DNA of 64,000 nt from Podospora pseudocomata (lineage: Eukaryota > Ascomycota > Sordariomycetes > Sordariales > Podosporaceae). This document shows, one piece after another, positions 21,893 through 32,899 of the stretch. Each line of letters opens with the position of its first letter. Position 1 is the stretch's first letter. Position numbers and translations under genes: made by a program. The DNA lies in assembly GCF_035222375.1 (NCBI RefSeq), contig NC_085889.1, positions 3,038,001 through 3,102,000 of the forward strand, in the 5' to 3' direction. Below the pieces are notes generated by a model. It had not been told where the DNA came from. It ran no database searches and saw only the letters and a program-made list of their open reading frames with translations.

Positions 21893-23606
21893 ATGCTCCC
21901 CCCACCACCTAACCCCAACGGCCCAAATGGGTTCTTTGGGCTGCATTCATCATGGTCCAGCGTCAGGTCTCCCTTTGAGCACGGCGTCGTGGGACGCTTC
22001 GAGGGCGAGGTGACCGATCTAGTGGTGTTCGGCGAGATCCCCAAGGGGCTCAACGGAACCTTCTGTAAGTTGCCCGGTGTTGCTGTCTCTTTCTGTCAAA
22101 GAAACACACACTGACGAGAGTGCTCATACAGACCGCATCATGGTTGATCCATTTTACCCCCTCCAAGAAGGCAATGCACCTATAGAAGGTGACGGGAACG
22201 TATGTGCCCTGCGCATCAAAGATGGCCGGGGCGATCTAAAGATCCGCTACGTCGACACTGAACGCCTCGTAAGTCCAATTGCATACCTGCTCTCTGTTCG
22301 CTCCGTGGTCAGTTGGCTGACGTGTCGCATTCACACAGAGGCTGGAGCGTCAAGCCAACAAGCGCTTATTCGGATTGTATCGTAATCCTTTCACACATCA
22401 TCCCTGTGTCCGCGCAGCTGTGGACAGCACCGCCAACACCAACCTCGTCTACTGGGCTGGAAAGCTCCTCGCCCTCAAAGAATCCGCGCAGCCCTATCAA
22501 GTCCACCCCGACACGCTTGAAACAATCATCTACGACCCCTTCAACTCCACAGGCTTGACATTCTCTGCCCATCCCAAGGTTGACCCGTATACAAGAGAGC
22601 TAGTTGTGTTCGGTTACGAAGCGAAGGGCCTCGGCACAGACGACGTCGTCATCTACGCCCTCGACGAGCAGGTGCAATTCACGATGAGCAGTGGATCAAG
22701 AGCCCGTGGCCCGCATTCATCCACGACTGTGCTCTCACCGCCAACTTCATCATCCTGGTTCTGTGGCCCTACAAAACTGACGTAGACCACATGAAGAAGG
22801 GTGGTCAGCACTGGATCTACAGCAAGGACCTCCCAGCAACATTCGTCGTTGTCCCTCGACACCCCAACGACCTTCCTACTGGATGGAAGAGGGGAGAGAC
22901 CAGAGTCTACCACTCGGATCATGCCGTCCTTCTCCACACAGCCGGGTCGTGGGAGGAAACAGCCGGGAACGGTGACGTGAGCCTCTATTTTGAGAGCTCG
23001 CGGATCCGCTACAACCTTTTTCCTGTCTTTGGCCCGCCAACTGACAAGCCATTTGGAGACTTCCAGGCTGATTACGTCAGGTGGGAGATCGACCTCACCA
23101 AACCAACCAACACTCGCGTTGTTGACCCTGCTGTGATCTTGGATATGCCTGGAGGAATGGCCAGGGTTGATGAGCGCTTCTTGACAAAGCCATACGACAA
23201 GTTTTTCTGTCCTGTTATTCCCCCAGGGAAGCAGAGACCTATCCCGCCAATTCTGCCTATCGGTCTGCATGCATACGTTATGCTTGACAAGCCCAGTGGG
23301 AAGGTTAATATGTTTGATCCTGGCCAGGGGTGCACAGTGGAGGAGCCAATCTTTGTGCCCAGGACAAAGGATGCACCGGAGGGTGATGGTTGGGTGCTGG
23401 GTATGATTCAGAGGATGGATGTCAACAGGAGTGATTTGGTGGTGTTGGATACAAGGGACTTTGGGAACCCGGTGGCGGTGGTTCAGTTGCCCTTTAAAAT
23501 AAAGGGGCAGATTCATGGCAACTGGGTTGATGCGTTGCCGGGAGAGAAGAGCATCACAAGAATTCTGGAACCGGTTGAGAAGATTATGGGGAAGGGAGCT
23601 TTGTAG
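21893..23606 (+). CDS. Carotenoid/stilbene-cleaving oxygenase (RPE65/CAO-1 type), probable frameshift
   Basis: Exons 21893-22064, 22132-22268 and 22339-23606 splice in frame (NGTF|YRIMVDPFYPLQEGNA; ERL|RLERQANKRLFGLYRNPFT). All four iron-binding His positions of the family are recognisable: FSAHPKVDP, FIHDCALT, LHTAGSWEE and GQIHGNWV. The family cleaves a double bond with non-haem iron; fungal CAO-1-type members cleave stilbenes such as resveratrol, others cleave carotenoids. Near 22671 the frame changes: VVIYALDEQ is followed by AIHDEQWIKSPWPAF one base out of frame, as if one base of a Gly codon were missing. No intron signal explains this. The gene may be recently inactivated, or the base may be an assembly error. 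It converges with a P450 gene only 78 bp away. Confidence 0.85.
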
Positions 23607-23684
23607 AATCAGTAAACGGTAGATATCGAGTTATGTAGGTACCGTCCAGTATCATGTGTTTGACTTGTATCTGCCAGGTGTCGA

Positions 23685-25640
23685 TCACTGCCTCGGAACA
23701 TAGCTCAGCCCTCTAGGTTCTCTTGGTGTGAACACGGCGTTGAACGTCCCAGCCTTCAAGATCAAGTTGTCCTTCGACTCCGAGTAGATCCTCTTTCCGT
23801 CCTCACCTGGCGCAGAGTTCCAGGTGTAGCTGTAGACGGTGTAGGCCAACACAAGTCGAACAACGGCCATGCCCATCCTCTTTCCAACACAATTGTTTGG
23901 TCCAACCAACCACGGAATGAACGCCTCACGGTCCTTTACAAACTTTGCTTGATCCAACCATCTCTCCGGTTTGAACTCTTCGGGCGCCAGGTAAAACTCT
24001 TCGCTTCGATGAAGCGCGTATCCCGGCACTCGAACAGCTACACCGCCTGGAATGTGAATGCCGTCCACGGTGATCCCCTCAGGTGGTGTAAGTCTCGGTC
24101 CGTTATTGGCCACGGGGTTGTCTAGCCTCATCGTCTGCAGCGCTTGTGTTAGTGCAAAGGTAACAAAGGGACCAGCCGGTCACCAGCAAGCCAGACGGGA
24201 CTGTATGGACACACCTCATTAATAAGTGCATCCAGAAGCGGGATCTTGGAGAGGTCTCGGTCTGTGAATTCCTCCGGGATAGTCTCGCCGTAGACCTTCT
24301 TGATGTGGGAATGAAGGAGATCCTGATAGACTCGATGGCGGGCGAGGTGGTAGAAGAGATATGAAAGCACCACGCCGATGGTGTCACTGAGCAGAGGTTA
24401 GTTGACTGGAAAGAAAGGTATGAGGCTGAAAGAAACTTACGTAGCCCCAATTAAGACCAAAGCCGAGTCTGAATAAAAGATATTCTTGTTGAAAAAGGCA
24501 ATCGGCTTCTCTGATCTCATGTCATCCAAAAAGTGTTGCAGGATGTCCCCCTTGTTGCTGTCTTCTTCCTGTTGTTACGCACTTTTGTCAGTAACCCCGG
24601 TCGAAGATCAATCACTGCCAAGACAAACTCACCGCAGCCCTCCGATCAGCCATCTCCATTGTCAACCGATCAAACTCCGCCGACTCCTTTCCCAAATTCA
24701 GATCCTTAGCAATACTCAACGGCCAGCAAAGCTCCCCCGTTCGTCCAAACTGCCCAAACAAGCTCTCCAGCAAATGCAGCATCCTGTTCTCCTCCCCAGC
24801 CTCAATACTCCTAAACTCATAGCTGAACCCAACCTTGCCCATGTGATCAAACGGGATCAGCAGCGAGAACAACGAAGTGTTGATCGGTTGACCGTTCAAG
24901 CTCGCAATCTTGTTCAACCATCGATGACAGACTTCTCGTGTTTTGGGCTCGTGGATCGCGAGGGCTATTTCATGTCAGTCCCACACCCTGCCACCAACAC
25001 CGAGAGACTTACCCTTGGTGGTAAACGCCCTCTCCCAAATCTTCCTTCTCGGCCCATGCTCCTCCCTGGTAAGCACAGAGTTGAGATTATGCGCCCCCTT
25101 GAAGTGAATCACATCGTATATGCCCGCGTTCAACTTGCGGCATCCGCTGTCTCTGGCATGAATCTTTTGTATCCCCTCTACACTCAACATAAACACCTCG
25201 TTGGGTGCGATGCGCACAAAGTTGCCATATTTTTTGAAGAGTTTTGTTTGCTCGAGGTGCATTTGACCATTGCGCGCGGTGTATGGACCGTATAGCTTTG
25301 TTATTTTTGCGAGAAACGGGCCTGGTATGTGTCGGAGGGGGTGGAAGAAGAGCCGGTAGGTGATTATGCTCGTGAATAGGGTGGTCAGGTACGAGAGGGC
25401 TATGGCTGTGGAGGTGATCAGACCGGGGAAAACGCCGAGCTGGGTAATTGAGTAGCCTGTTAGGCATAGGAAGGTGGTGAAGTGGACGAGAATAATGCGC
25501 AGTGCCGAGGTATCGTGAAAGCCGCGGATGAAGTAAAGGGTGTGAGAGAGAAAGCCAGTGGCAGAGGCCAGGAGGCAAGGGATGACAAGGTCGAGCTTGT
25601 CAGGTGTGGGGAAGAGGGGTCGTTGAATGAGGTGATCCAT
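23685..25640 (-). CDS. Cytochrome P450 monooxygenase with multi-helix N-terminus
   Basis: Exons on the minus strand: 25640-25013, 24964-24633, 24568-24441, 24386-24215, 24134-23685, together 569 residues. The start MDHLIQRPLF at 25640 is preferred; the frame runs 22 codons further upstream. Several hydrophobic segments precede the hinge HPLRHIPGPFLAKITKLYGP. The I-helix reads LVLIGATDTIGVVLSYLF, the K-helix E-x-x-R is rebuilt across the last intron (INE|TMRL), FKPERWLD is the PERF motif, and FIPWLVGPNNCVGKRMGM holds the haem Cys. The layout resembles fungal P450s near benzoate 4-monooxygenase and tryprostatin-type hydroxylases; the substrate is unknown. Placed tail to tail with the oxygenase, it probably belongs to the same pathway. 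Confidence 0.92.
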
Positions 25641-27410
25641 GATCACGGCTGTTTGTGGAGAGGACAACAGGTTTGAAGACTCAGGTAGAACATGGCAGTG
25701 AGGCATGTGTGTGTGACCGCGGACTCATATGTGTTTTCGAAAGCCATCACGCTGGAACGGAGCGGCGTTTGGCACGCTCGGCTTTACTGTGTCATCCCCG
25801 ATGATCGATCTTGCAGATTGGAAATACGGGTTCCACCTGCATGTTGCTGAGGTGAGCGTTGCGTCCGGCGAGATTGATTCTGTTGTCAGCAAGTGCGTGA
25901 TTGGCCATGTTCTGTTGATGGATGTCATCTCGAAGGTGATGTGGCATCGAACTGTGGGGGATGGACAGCAAGGCCCTGTTATCTTGGCAGATCAACACAT
26001 CAACTCTGGCAGTTTCATGCAAGTTCGGATAGATGAAGAAGCCACACCTCTTCAAAAATCAGCATGTGATAACCCCAAAGATAGTTTGGTTCAAAGGTGC
26101 TGTATCTGGTTCATTGGGCTCGGATCTGACAAAGCTAACCTCAGGTCTAACCGGCGAAAGACTGTCGACTCGTCCTCGAGATCAACTAGAAAGTTTGGTT
26201 GGAATCACAGTAGCAGGCATAACATCTTGGATAGACCTATTTGCAGAACAGATCTCCTTACAAGCCTGTCAGCAAAGAACCATGTGAATGGTGGTTCAAG
26301 AGACCTTGCTTTCCACTGTGCCAAGTCTCTTGCTAACAACATGGCCAAGTCATACAGCTTGTAAACTTGGACAGAGCTCTGCTGGTAAGTGTGCCGGTGA
26401 CTTGGTGCGTTCCAAATTTTATGCATAGATATTAAGTGCTGATGTTGCAGTGGGTCATCCGTATGAGCATTTCTAAGCCATCACAAATTCCTCAATTCGT
26501 TGAGGCTCTATATTTCAACCCGCTTGTACGACTGTGACACCGCATGCCACCAAGTGAGAGGTCAGTCCACTCCATGCTTCTCCTTTCATGTTGCAAAAAG
26601 GAAAGGTGATGTCAACTCTCGGCCATGAGACAGGATAGAGGCAAATACGTGGCCTCGGTGCTGAGCGTGGGAACGCATTGGCGTTTGGTAGTAAGACACA
26701 CAATATGTAGGTAATCTGTGCCTGATGTGGTACCCCTTCTACCCGTGAAGTTGATCCCAAGGACTCATCGGTTCAAACCTTTGCGAATCCCACAATACCT
26801 AACACGTGCTTCCGCCCAAGAGAAAAAAATGAGCAGGTAGTTAGTGTGTTGGGTTTCATTGCTGGGGATGGGAGGGAGTTGCCTCGCTCTTGACCCCACC
26901 TTCCCGACCTTGATGCCAGCGGCTCAACTGCCGGTTAAGAACGGGGAAGCATGGACTGCAGGCTGGGCGTGCAGCTAGATGCCAATATCACGATATGTAT
27001 GTAACACAACGACTGGACTGCATGCACCATTCCCTCATTCTGTGTCACACCGGCTTCGCCAATGAATGATTAGCGCTATATCGACTAGCAATCTTCACCT
27101 ATTATATGCCGTTGTAGACGCCGTAGGCTCTGTTGTATGAGCGTCGCGAGCTCCAGAAGTGGGGGCCTGCATGAAACTATATGCTTCATACTTCTGTGAG
27201 ATATCACCCTCCGTGTAACATGTAAATCATGTCGATGAGGATACCTATGCGGCTTGGCCATCTCCGGATCTTTCTGCTTTGATCCAAGTAGCAGTTCTCA
27301 CCCCGCAGTATGGACATAAGGGTACAAGAAGCTGACATTGACGCCTGGATTTTACTCGCAGACGGAGCAACTCCATCCAAGGTCTCACACCACCGCCGAT
27401 TGCAAACGCA
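25641..27410. other. Shared upstream region of two divergent P450 genes
   Basis: 1.77 kb between divergent P450 starts, probably containing both promoters. An open frame of 211 codons (25729-26364, +) lacks recognisable domains and I do not call it. No repeats or RNA genes were seen. Confidence 0.4.
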
Positions 27411-29267
27411 ATGGACTTCCTTATCGACGCAGAGCTGAGCAACAGTACCATCCTCGGACTAGCGGCAGCATCCTTTGTGATCTGGTATGTTGTGACGGCT
27501 TTCACAGCTTGGTATCGTCTCCGCCACCTTCCAGGGCCCACGCTGGCCAAGTTCTCCTTCTTGTGGCAAGCCCATACTATCGTAACACAACAGGTGTCCT
27601 CGCGCTATATCAACCTCCGAGAATATGGTCCTCTCGTGGTAGTAGCGCCCGGCACGGTTGTCACTAATGATCTGGATGTTCTCCGCAAGATTTCGGCAGC
27701 CAGATCGACATATAAGCGTTCTGTCTGGTACGCCGGCGCCAAGTTCACACACGACACTGACAGTATGGGAACCCAAGTGGACACTGCTGCTCACGACATA
27801 CTCAAGGCAAAGACAGCAGGGCCCTACGCTGGCCGTGAAACTGAAGGTGGCCTAGAGAGGGCTGTTGATGCTCAGCTTGTCCGCCTGGTCGACCTCATCC
27901 GCCGGAAATATCTCTCCACTCCCGACGAGCTTCGCTCCATTGACTTTGCCAAGCTGTCAAGATGCTTCACCATGGATGTCATCTCGGGTTTGGTATTCGG
28001 AAAGCCGTGGGGTCATCTTGATGAGGTGAGAAATGATTTTGAGTGGGGCTTGAAGTTTCCAAGTTCTGTTGCCCCTCAGAGACCTGACTTACCTAACCAT
28101 GATTTCACCAGGGCGAGGACGTTCTAGGGTGGATAGGGACTATGGACAAGCTTCTGCCTATGATGTCAGTGGGGCTTGAACTCCCTGCCCTGCGGGACAT
28201 TATGATACCAAAGTACGGACTTTTGCGCTGGTTCGGACCAAAGACCAGTGACAAATCTGGGTTGGGGGTCGTTATGAAGTAGGTCATCTCGTCTCATGTC
28301 CAAGCATCACCCCCACCGGGATGAATCCATCGGGTCTAACATTGCCGCTACCGAAATAGACATGTCAATGAAACCATTCGAGAGCGGTTTCAAAACAAGG
28401 ACAAGCCCACCAAAGACATGATGGTGAGTAGCAGCTACCAACTGTCATGGATGTATCTAATGTATCTCTGCAGGGCGGGTTCATTCGCAACGGCATGACC
28501 AGAAGCGAATGCGAAGGAGAGGCCATCCTTGCTGTCCTTGCAGGTAATGATACAACGGCAGTAGGTCCAACTCCCATGCGCTTGAAAGTGTATTGCGCTG
28601 ACGAGATCTAGAGCACGATTCGGTCGTCCATGCTCTATCTCATGGCCACGCCGCATGCCTATGCCCGGTTCAAAAAGGAGATCAAAGAGGCCGTCGAACA
28701 GGGCAAGGTCTCGAGTCCGATCACCAACGAGGAGGCCCAGAAGTTTCCTTACACGCAGGCCGTCATGTATGAAACCTTCCGCATTGGTAACGCCGTCACA
28801 TTCGGCCATTACAAAGTAGTTCCAAGGGGAGGCGATACGCTTGCTGGCTACTACTTGCCTGGTGGGACAAATATTGGCCACAACACTTTGGGGTTGACGC
28901 ACAACAAGAAAATCTTTGGAGAGGATGCTGATATATTTCGGCCGGAGCGCTTCCTCGACTGCCGGGCGGATCAGAAGACAGGAATGATGCGAGCATTGGA
29001 GATAATTTGGGGTGGTGGCCGATGGACATGTGCGGGTAAAAATGTGGCCTTGATTGAGTTGAACAAGACCGCTTTTGAGGTAAGACTTTCCGAGGCAACC
29101 AAGACGTACATGTTTGAGAGATTGCTGATAAAGGTCGATAGTTGATGAGACACTTTGACTTTCAGGTTGTGAATGTCCACAACCCAGTCAAAGAAAGGGC
29201 CTACATTTCAAAACTACATGACGACATGTTTGTTAGGATTTCCGAGGCGGATTGGAGCTGTATTTGA
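27411..29267 (+). CDS. Cytochrome P450, pisatin-demethylase-like
   Basis: Six exons: 27411-28025, 28112-28278, 28360-28423, 28474-28560, 28612-29079, 29142-29267; all phases agree and give 508 residues. One N-terminal membrane helix precedes the hinge RLRHLPGPTLAKFSFLW. Further landmarks: I-helix AVLAGNDTTA, K-helix YETFR, FRPERFLD, and the haem loop IWGGGRWTCAGKNVALIE. The pattern resembles the CYP57-type pisatin demethylases and related fungal P450s, many of which O-demethylate or hydroxylate plant aromatics. Substrate here is not shown. It is divergent from the other P450, 1.8 kb away. Confidence 0.92.
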
Positions 29268-29680
29268 ACGTGGTTGCAGGGATTTTCAGGGAGGCAACCT
29301 TTGAGTAACAAAGTGAAATGAGATGCTTTTTTGAGTCGAAGTACATGTCCCAGTGAAGTGGAAGGTTGTATGATGTCGCTGGAGCCTATGATGATGTCGC
29401 CGAGCCTATGAGTGCAGGGCGAGCCTGGATCGTCCAACTGCCTGGACCCGCCAAGTCGGCGTCGACAGCAAAGCTCTTGCGGTGCCTGTCCCAGCCATCA
29501 GCCATCTGTCACTCAGCCCACAACACACTCTCCATTGCGACAACAACCCAACTTTCGGGTATCCGAGCATCGAAACCACCACTAGATTTCAGACATGTAT
29601 TTCTTGTCTTTTATTTGTTCAAATATAGGAATCCCAGCTAACTCACCTACTCAAAGAACCTGCACCTAGCAAAATTCCCA
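29268..29680. other. Intergenic region
   Basis: No gene or repeat recognised; it holds the P450 3' end and the promoter of the small gene downstream. Confidence 0.4.
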
Positions 29681-30008
29681 ATGTTCCGTCGGATCCGCAA
29701 CCGCCTTTTGCGCCGCCCAGTTATCGAGCCGGAGCCACCTTTGCTTGATGATGAAGAACCTGGTACGTTTACATGATCCGTTCAGACTTTTTCTTTAAAC
29801 ATGAGCTAACCGGTTAATGTCAGCATGGGCGTTTATCAGAAACATGATTCGTCAACGCGTTATAATCATTGCCATGCGTCTGGGCTGCGACATGAACAAT
29901 GTTCCCAACCTCGTTGCTGCTATGCAGATCGCGGACATATTCTTCGACATTGTTCGCCTTAGGGCAAACCAGCTGGGATATGAAAGACCTCTTTGGGTAC
30001 CTATTTAG
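29681..30008 (+). CDS. Small spliced orphan gene, 88 residues
   Basis: Exon 1 (29681-29762) encodes MFRRIRNRLLRRPVIEPEPP and LLDDEEP. A 61-nt intron follows with a GTACGT donor, a GCTAAC branch site and a GTCAG acceptor, and exon 2 (29824-30008) continues AWAFIRNMIRQRVIIIAMRL through IADIFFDIVRLRANQLG to a TAG stop. Phase is preserved (g|ca gives Ala). The protein has a basic N-terminus, a short acidic stretch, and an amphipathic helical C-terminus. No domain is recognised. The good intron and protein-like composition argue for a real gene, but conservation is untested. Confidence 0.55.
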
Positions 30009-31133
30009 ATGGAGGAGTGATCATGAATATCAGGGAAGTGAGAGGGAAGACTTCGGTGATAGTTAAGGTCAACCAGAACAATGAGACGACGTATCGTGAG
30101 ATTTGACAGGAAATATATGCTAGCCTTTCCCGTCCTTAGTCAGGGCCTTCTTTTGACCTTCTACTTCATTCACCCCTGACGTCTGTGGGCTGTCCCCTTT
30201 CTGTCCCCCCTTTGTTAACCGCAGCTTCCATGATTATAACTGTTTCGAGATGCTCCAAAGTGTGAAGCGGCCATTCCATGCATCAAGATCATCGACCAGA
30301 GCAACCTCACATAAATTAATTCTCAATGCGTAGCTACCCCTCCTCATTTTCACAGAGCTAAGTGCGTCGGATTCTGGATGCCCTACTGTCGTTGCTTCTG
30401 ACCCAGATTAGATCGATCATGCTACACGCGTGTTAGATCCCAAAGACGACACTATTCCTCAGTGTCGAATCTTGGTCTTGGGCTTCACCTAAGGAACCAG
30501 TCTTGAACTGCCTCTTCTCCCTTACCATAAAATAATTGAGACACTACTTGGTGAGTAGGTTAACATGCCTTGAAGGGCAGTCCATAGGCCTTTAAAGATA
30601 GTTTATAGGCCTTCAAAGATAGTTAGCAGGCCTATTGCCTATCTTTCAAAGTAGAGTGTATGATATAATATGGGTTAACTTACTTGTATGTATCCACTAT
30701 TTTGTGGTGAGGGAGCTCTTCTATAAAACTGCAAATTGTTTCAGCTGACTTTTGTGTTTCTTATTTACATGGGGCTGAGAGCTGATTCGGTATGCCAGCG
30801 AGTAAAAGCTGAATAATGGATGCATCAAGGAACCAATTACTAACTGCAGTCTGGATACGTACAATCATTGGCTGCCTAACGAATTATCAACTCCAAATGT
30901 TTCTCTTATCCTTGAGGCACACCTGGCTATCATTTCCTGTTATATGGATGGTAACCAGCCATCAACCATTATCCATATCTGCTCCGTCATAGGGTAGGTA
31001 TCAGAAAGAACACTGTGCAAGAATTCCAAAGCAATTCCCGGGACAGTTCTTGCTCACAATCAGGTTGTTGCTCAAGCACAAATACTATCAAAAACCACAA
31101 CATCGCTCATTGAGCGGCAGTCTCTGTTGGGCT
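30009..31133. other. Intergenic region containing a MITE
   Basis: No gene is supported. The MITE copy at 30514-30718 lies about 415 bp upstream of the HET-like gene start and could influence its promoter. Confidence 0.4.
30514..30718. mobile_element. MITE with terminal inverted repeats (copy 2)
   Basis: The left end (CTTCTCCCTTACCATAAAAT, AATTGAGAC) and the reverse complement of the right end (GAGCTCCCTCACCACAAAAT, AGTGGATAC) match each other and match copy 1 at 14440-14683. Near the right end both copies share a TGATAT...ATGGGT-AACTTACTT pattern. The interior has three units of the AGGCCTTTAAAGATAGTT motif, two direct and one inverted (AGGCCTATTGCCTATCTTTC). Many differences between the two ends are C-to-T or G-to-A, as expected after repeat-induced point mutation (inference). 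Confidence 0.75.
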
Positions 31134-32022
31134 ATGGAAGTCCTCAAATTCCAGGCACTCGTCTTCGACAAGCTCAACGAAGAAGACCTCTACAGCGGCA
31201 TCGGCCTAGGCTTCACCCCCCTCCTCCTCAAATTCCTCAAACTCCCCCTCTCCAACCTCTCCCAAGTCGCCGTCCTCTCCTGGCGCTGGGACGGCGACCT
31301 CGCCATCCGCGGCTCCAAAAACATCGCCCGTGTCATCCAATCAGCCAAAAGACTAAACATCCAATACCTCTTCCTCGACATCATCTCCATCGACCAAACC
31401 CTCGCCAGAGAAGCCCTCATCCAACAAGTAGTCTCCTTCTCCTCCCTCTACAAAACCATCCCAGTGATCGCTGTCTACCTAGGCCAGGGCGCTTTTATAC
31501 ACGCTAATATGTACCGCCCTTGGATCTTGCATGAGATACAACTGTGCAGGCATAATCCTACTAGGATTATTCCTTGACATGGCTGTTGGGGGCCGGGTGC
31601 CATGGGAGCAGGACGAGCTTGAGGCTCGGTTTGGGGGTCTGTGGTCGAAGGGGTTTTTGAAGTCAATTATTGGAGTGCTGTGCAAGAAGATTGGGATGAC
31701 GTGCGTGGCAGATTTTAGGTATACCATACCGTGGTTCTCACCCTCCTTGATCAGGGCGTATGAGAAGTTCAGTCAAAATGATTATCTGCTTACAGTTGCA
31801 CTTCTTTGCGATCTGAAGCTATCCTTACGGGATGAGCTGTTTTGGAATGCTGGAGCCGTGGGTTATGACCGTTATAGGTTTGAGGAGGTTATCGAGGAAA
31901 GTTTGGATCCTCAGTGGGACCGCGAATGCACATACTACGGGAGTTTTCTGGATGGAACTCAGGTTGGGGTTTGTAAGAGGGTTGTGAAACAGGCCAAGGT
32001 TTCGAGTCAGAACCCTCTTTAG
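31134..32022 (+). pseudogene. HET-like protein gene, read in two frames
   Basis: From the ATG at 31134 the first frame reads MEVLKFQALVFDKLNEEDL and then VAVLSWRWDGD, a gap, NIARVIQSAKRLNIQYLFLD and IISIDQ. The order matches the HET domain pattern (LSYxWG ... I..G..YLWxD..CIDQ) only loosely. The second part, from about 31560, continues in another frame with VGGRVPWEQDELEARFGGLW and later AYEKFSQNDYLLTVALLCDL to a stop at 32022. No good splice pair links the two, so I read a frame break near 31550. HET-domain proteins act in fungal non-self recognition. This one is a divergent relative at best. The first part is markedly C-rich. Confidence 0.45.
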
Positions 32023-32566
32023 TAGTACGTGTATGTGCTCCTTGTTGAGCTAAACGTGGGCCGTGTTATTTTTGAGGCGCTTGGGTTCGGGGGTTTGGAG
32101 TGGGAAAAAACTCGGACGAAACTAAAGGGTTGTTCTTGGAGGAATGGAGGGGATGTTGTGTATAGATAGAGAAGAGAAAAAGAGAGAAAACGAGTTGTGT
32201 TTGTACTTCTTTGTATTGTGTATCATTGTTTGTTTCCTCTACCTAGCTCGACAGCTACTCGCAACTTGTGGGCGAGACCGACAGCCGCATCTGTGACCCT
32301 GGCATAGATACCGCCGTCCTCCTCCATTCTCCAAATGAGTACCAGGGAAATATGCCCGAGCAAACCAACCTGAATCCCCAATCAGATATATAAACGAAGG
32401 GATTTGTGCTTGTGTAATGTGCTCTGACGTATGTCTGTCAAAATGTATGACAGTACAAACGATGGTGCAATGTGTTAGGTACGTCGTAACCCTCCAAACG
32501 ACTGTGGTATCAAATATTCAACCTCAGCCCCCCTTCCTCCGTCATCTACTTCCTCCTCGCCGTCCG
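32023..32566. other. Intergenic region
   Basis: 3' region between two convergent gene candidates. No gene, RNA or repeat recognised. Confidence 0.4.
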
Positions 32567-32899
32567 CTAATTTACCCCCTCGCCCTCCCTCTTAACAACC
32601 TCATCATCAACAACAGCCTCCTCCACCATATTCTCCCGATTTAAATACCTCGTCTCTCTGTAACTCGAAGACACAGAAGAGGTAGTCGTGCTGACGCTGT
32701 CTGAGCGCCGAGAGAGGTGGTGTCTTGACAATGGCAGGATGGATTCACTCCGGCCCCTAACAGAAGAGACGCGGATGGGTATAGTGACATAGCTGGCTGT
32801 GCTGCCGGGTGTTGTTGTTGGGACGGCGGCGGCGGAGCTGACGTCGATCTCTAGGGTGCGGTTGCTGCTGCGGCGGTGACTGAGGGCGCGTTGAACCAT
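32567..32899 (-). CDS. Small hypothetical Ser/Arg-rich protein
   Basis: A 110-residue frame starting at the ATG at 32899 (MVQRALSHRRSSNRTLEIDV). It continues with a Ala/Thr/Ser-rich stretch, VTIPIRVSSVRGRSESILPL, an Arg/Ser-rich section, and an acidic tail (EEAVVDDEVVKREGEG). The frame runs seven codons further upstream. The protein appears disordered and has no recognised domain. The composition is typical of small fungal hypothetical proteins, so I list it with modest confidence. Confidence 0.45.
   Translation of the reverse strand: MVQRALSHRRSSNRTLEIDVSSAAAVPTTTPGSTASYVTIPIRVSSVRGRSESILPLSRHHLSRRSDSVSTTTSSVSSSYRETRYLNRENMVEEAVVDDEVVKREGEGVN

Noticed and set aside
22653-23516. 287-codon antisense frame over the oxygenase
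   Set aside because: It has no recognisable domain and overlaps a well-conserved exon.
25729-26364. 211-codon frame between the two P450 genes
   Set aside because: It has an ATG but no domain, no signal and no neighbouring exon; probably chance.
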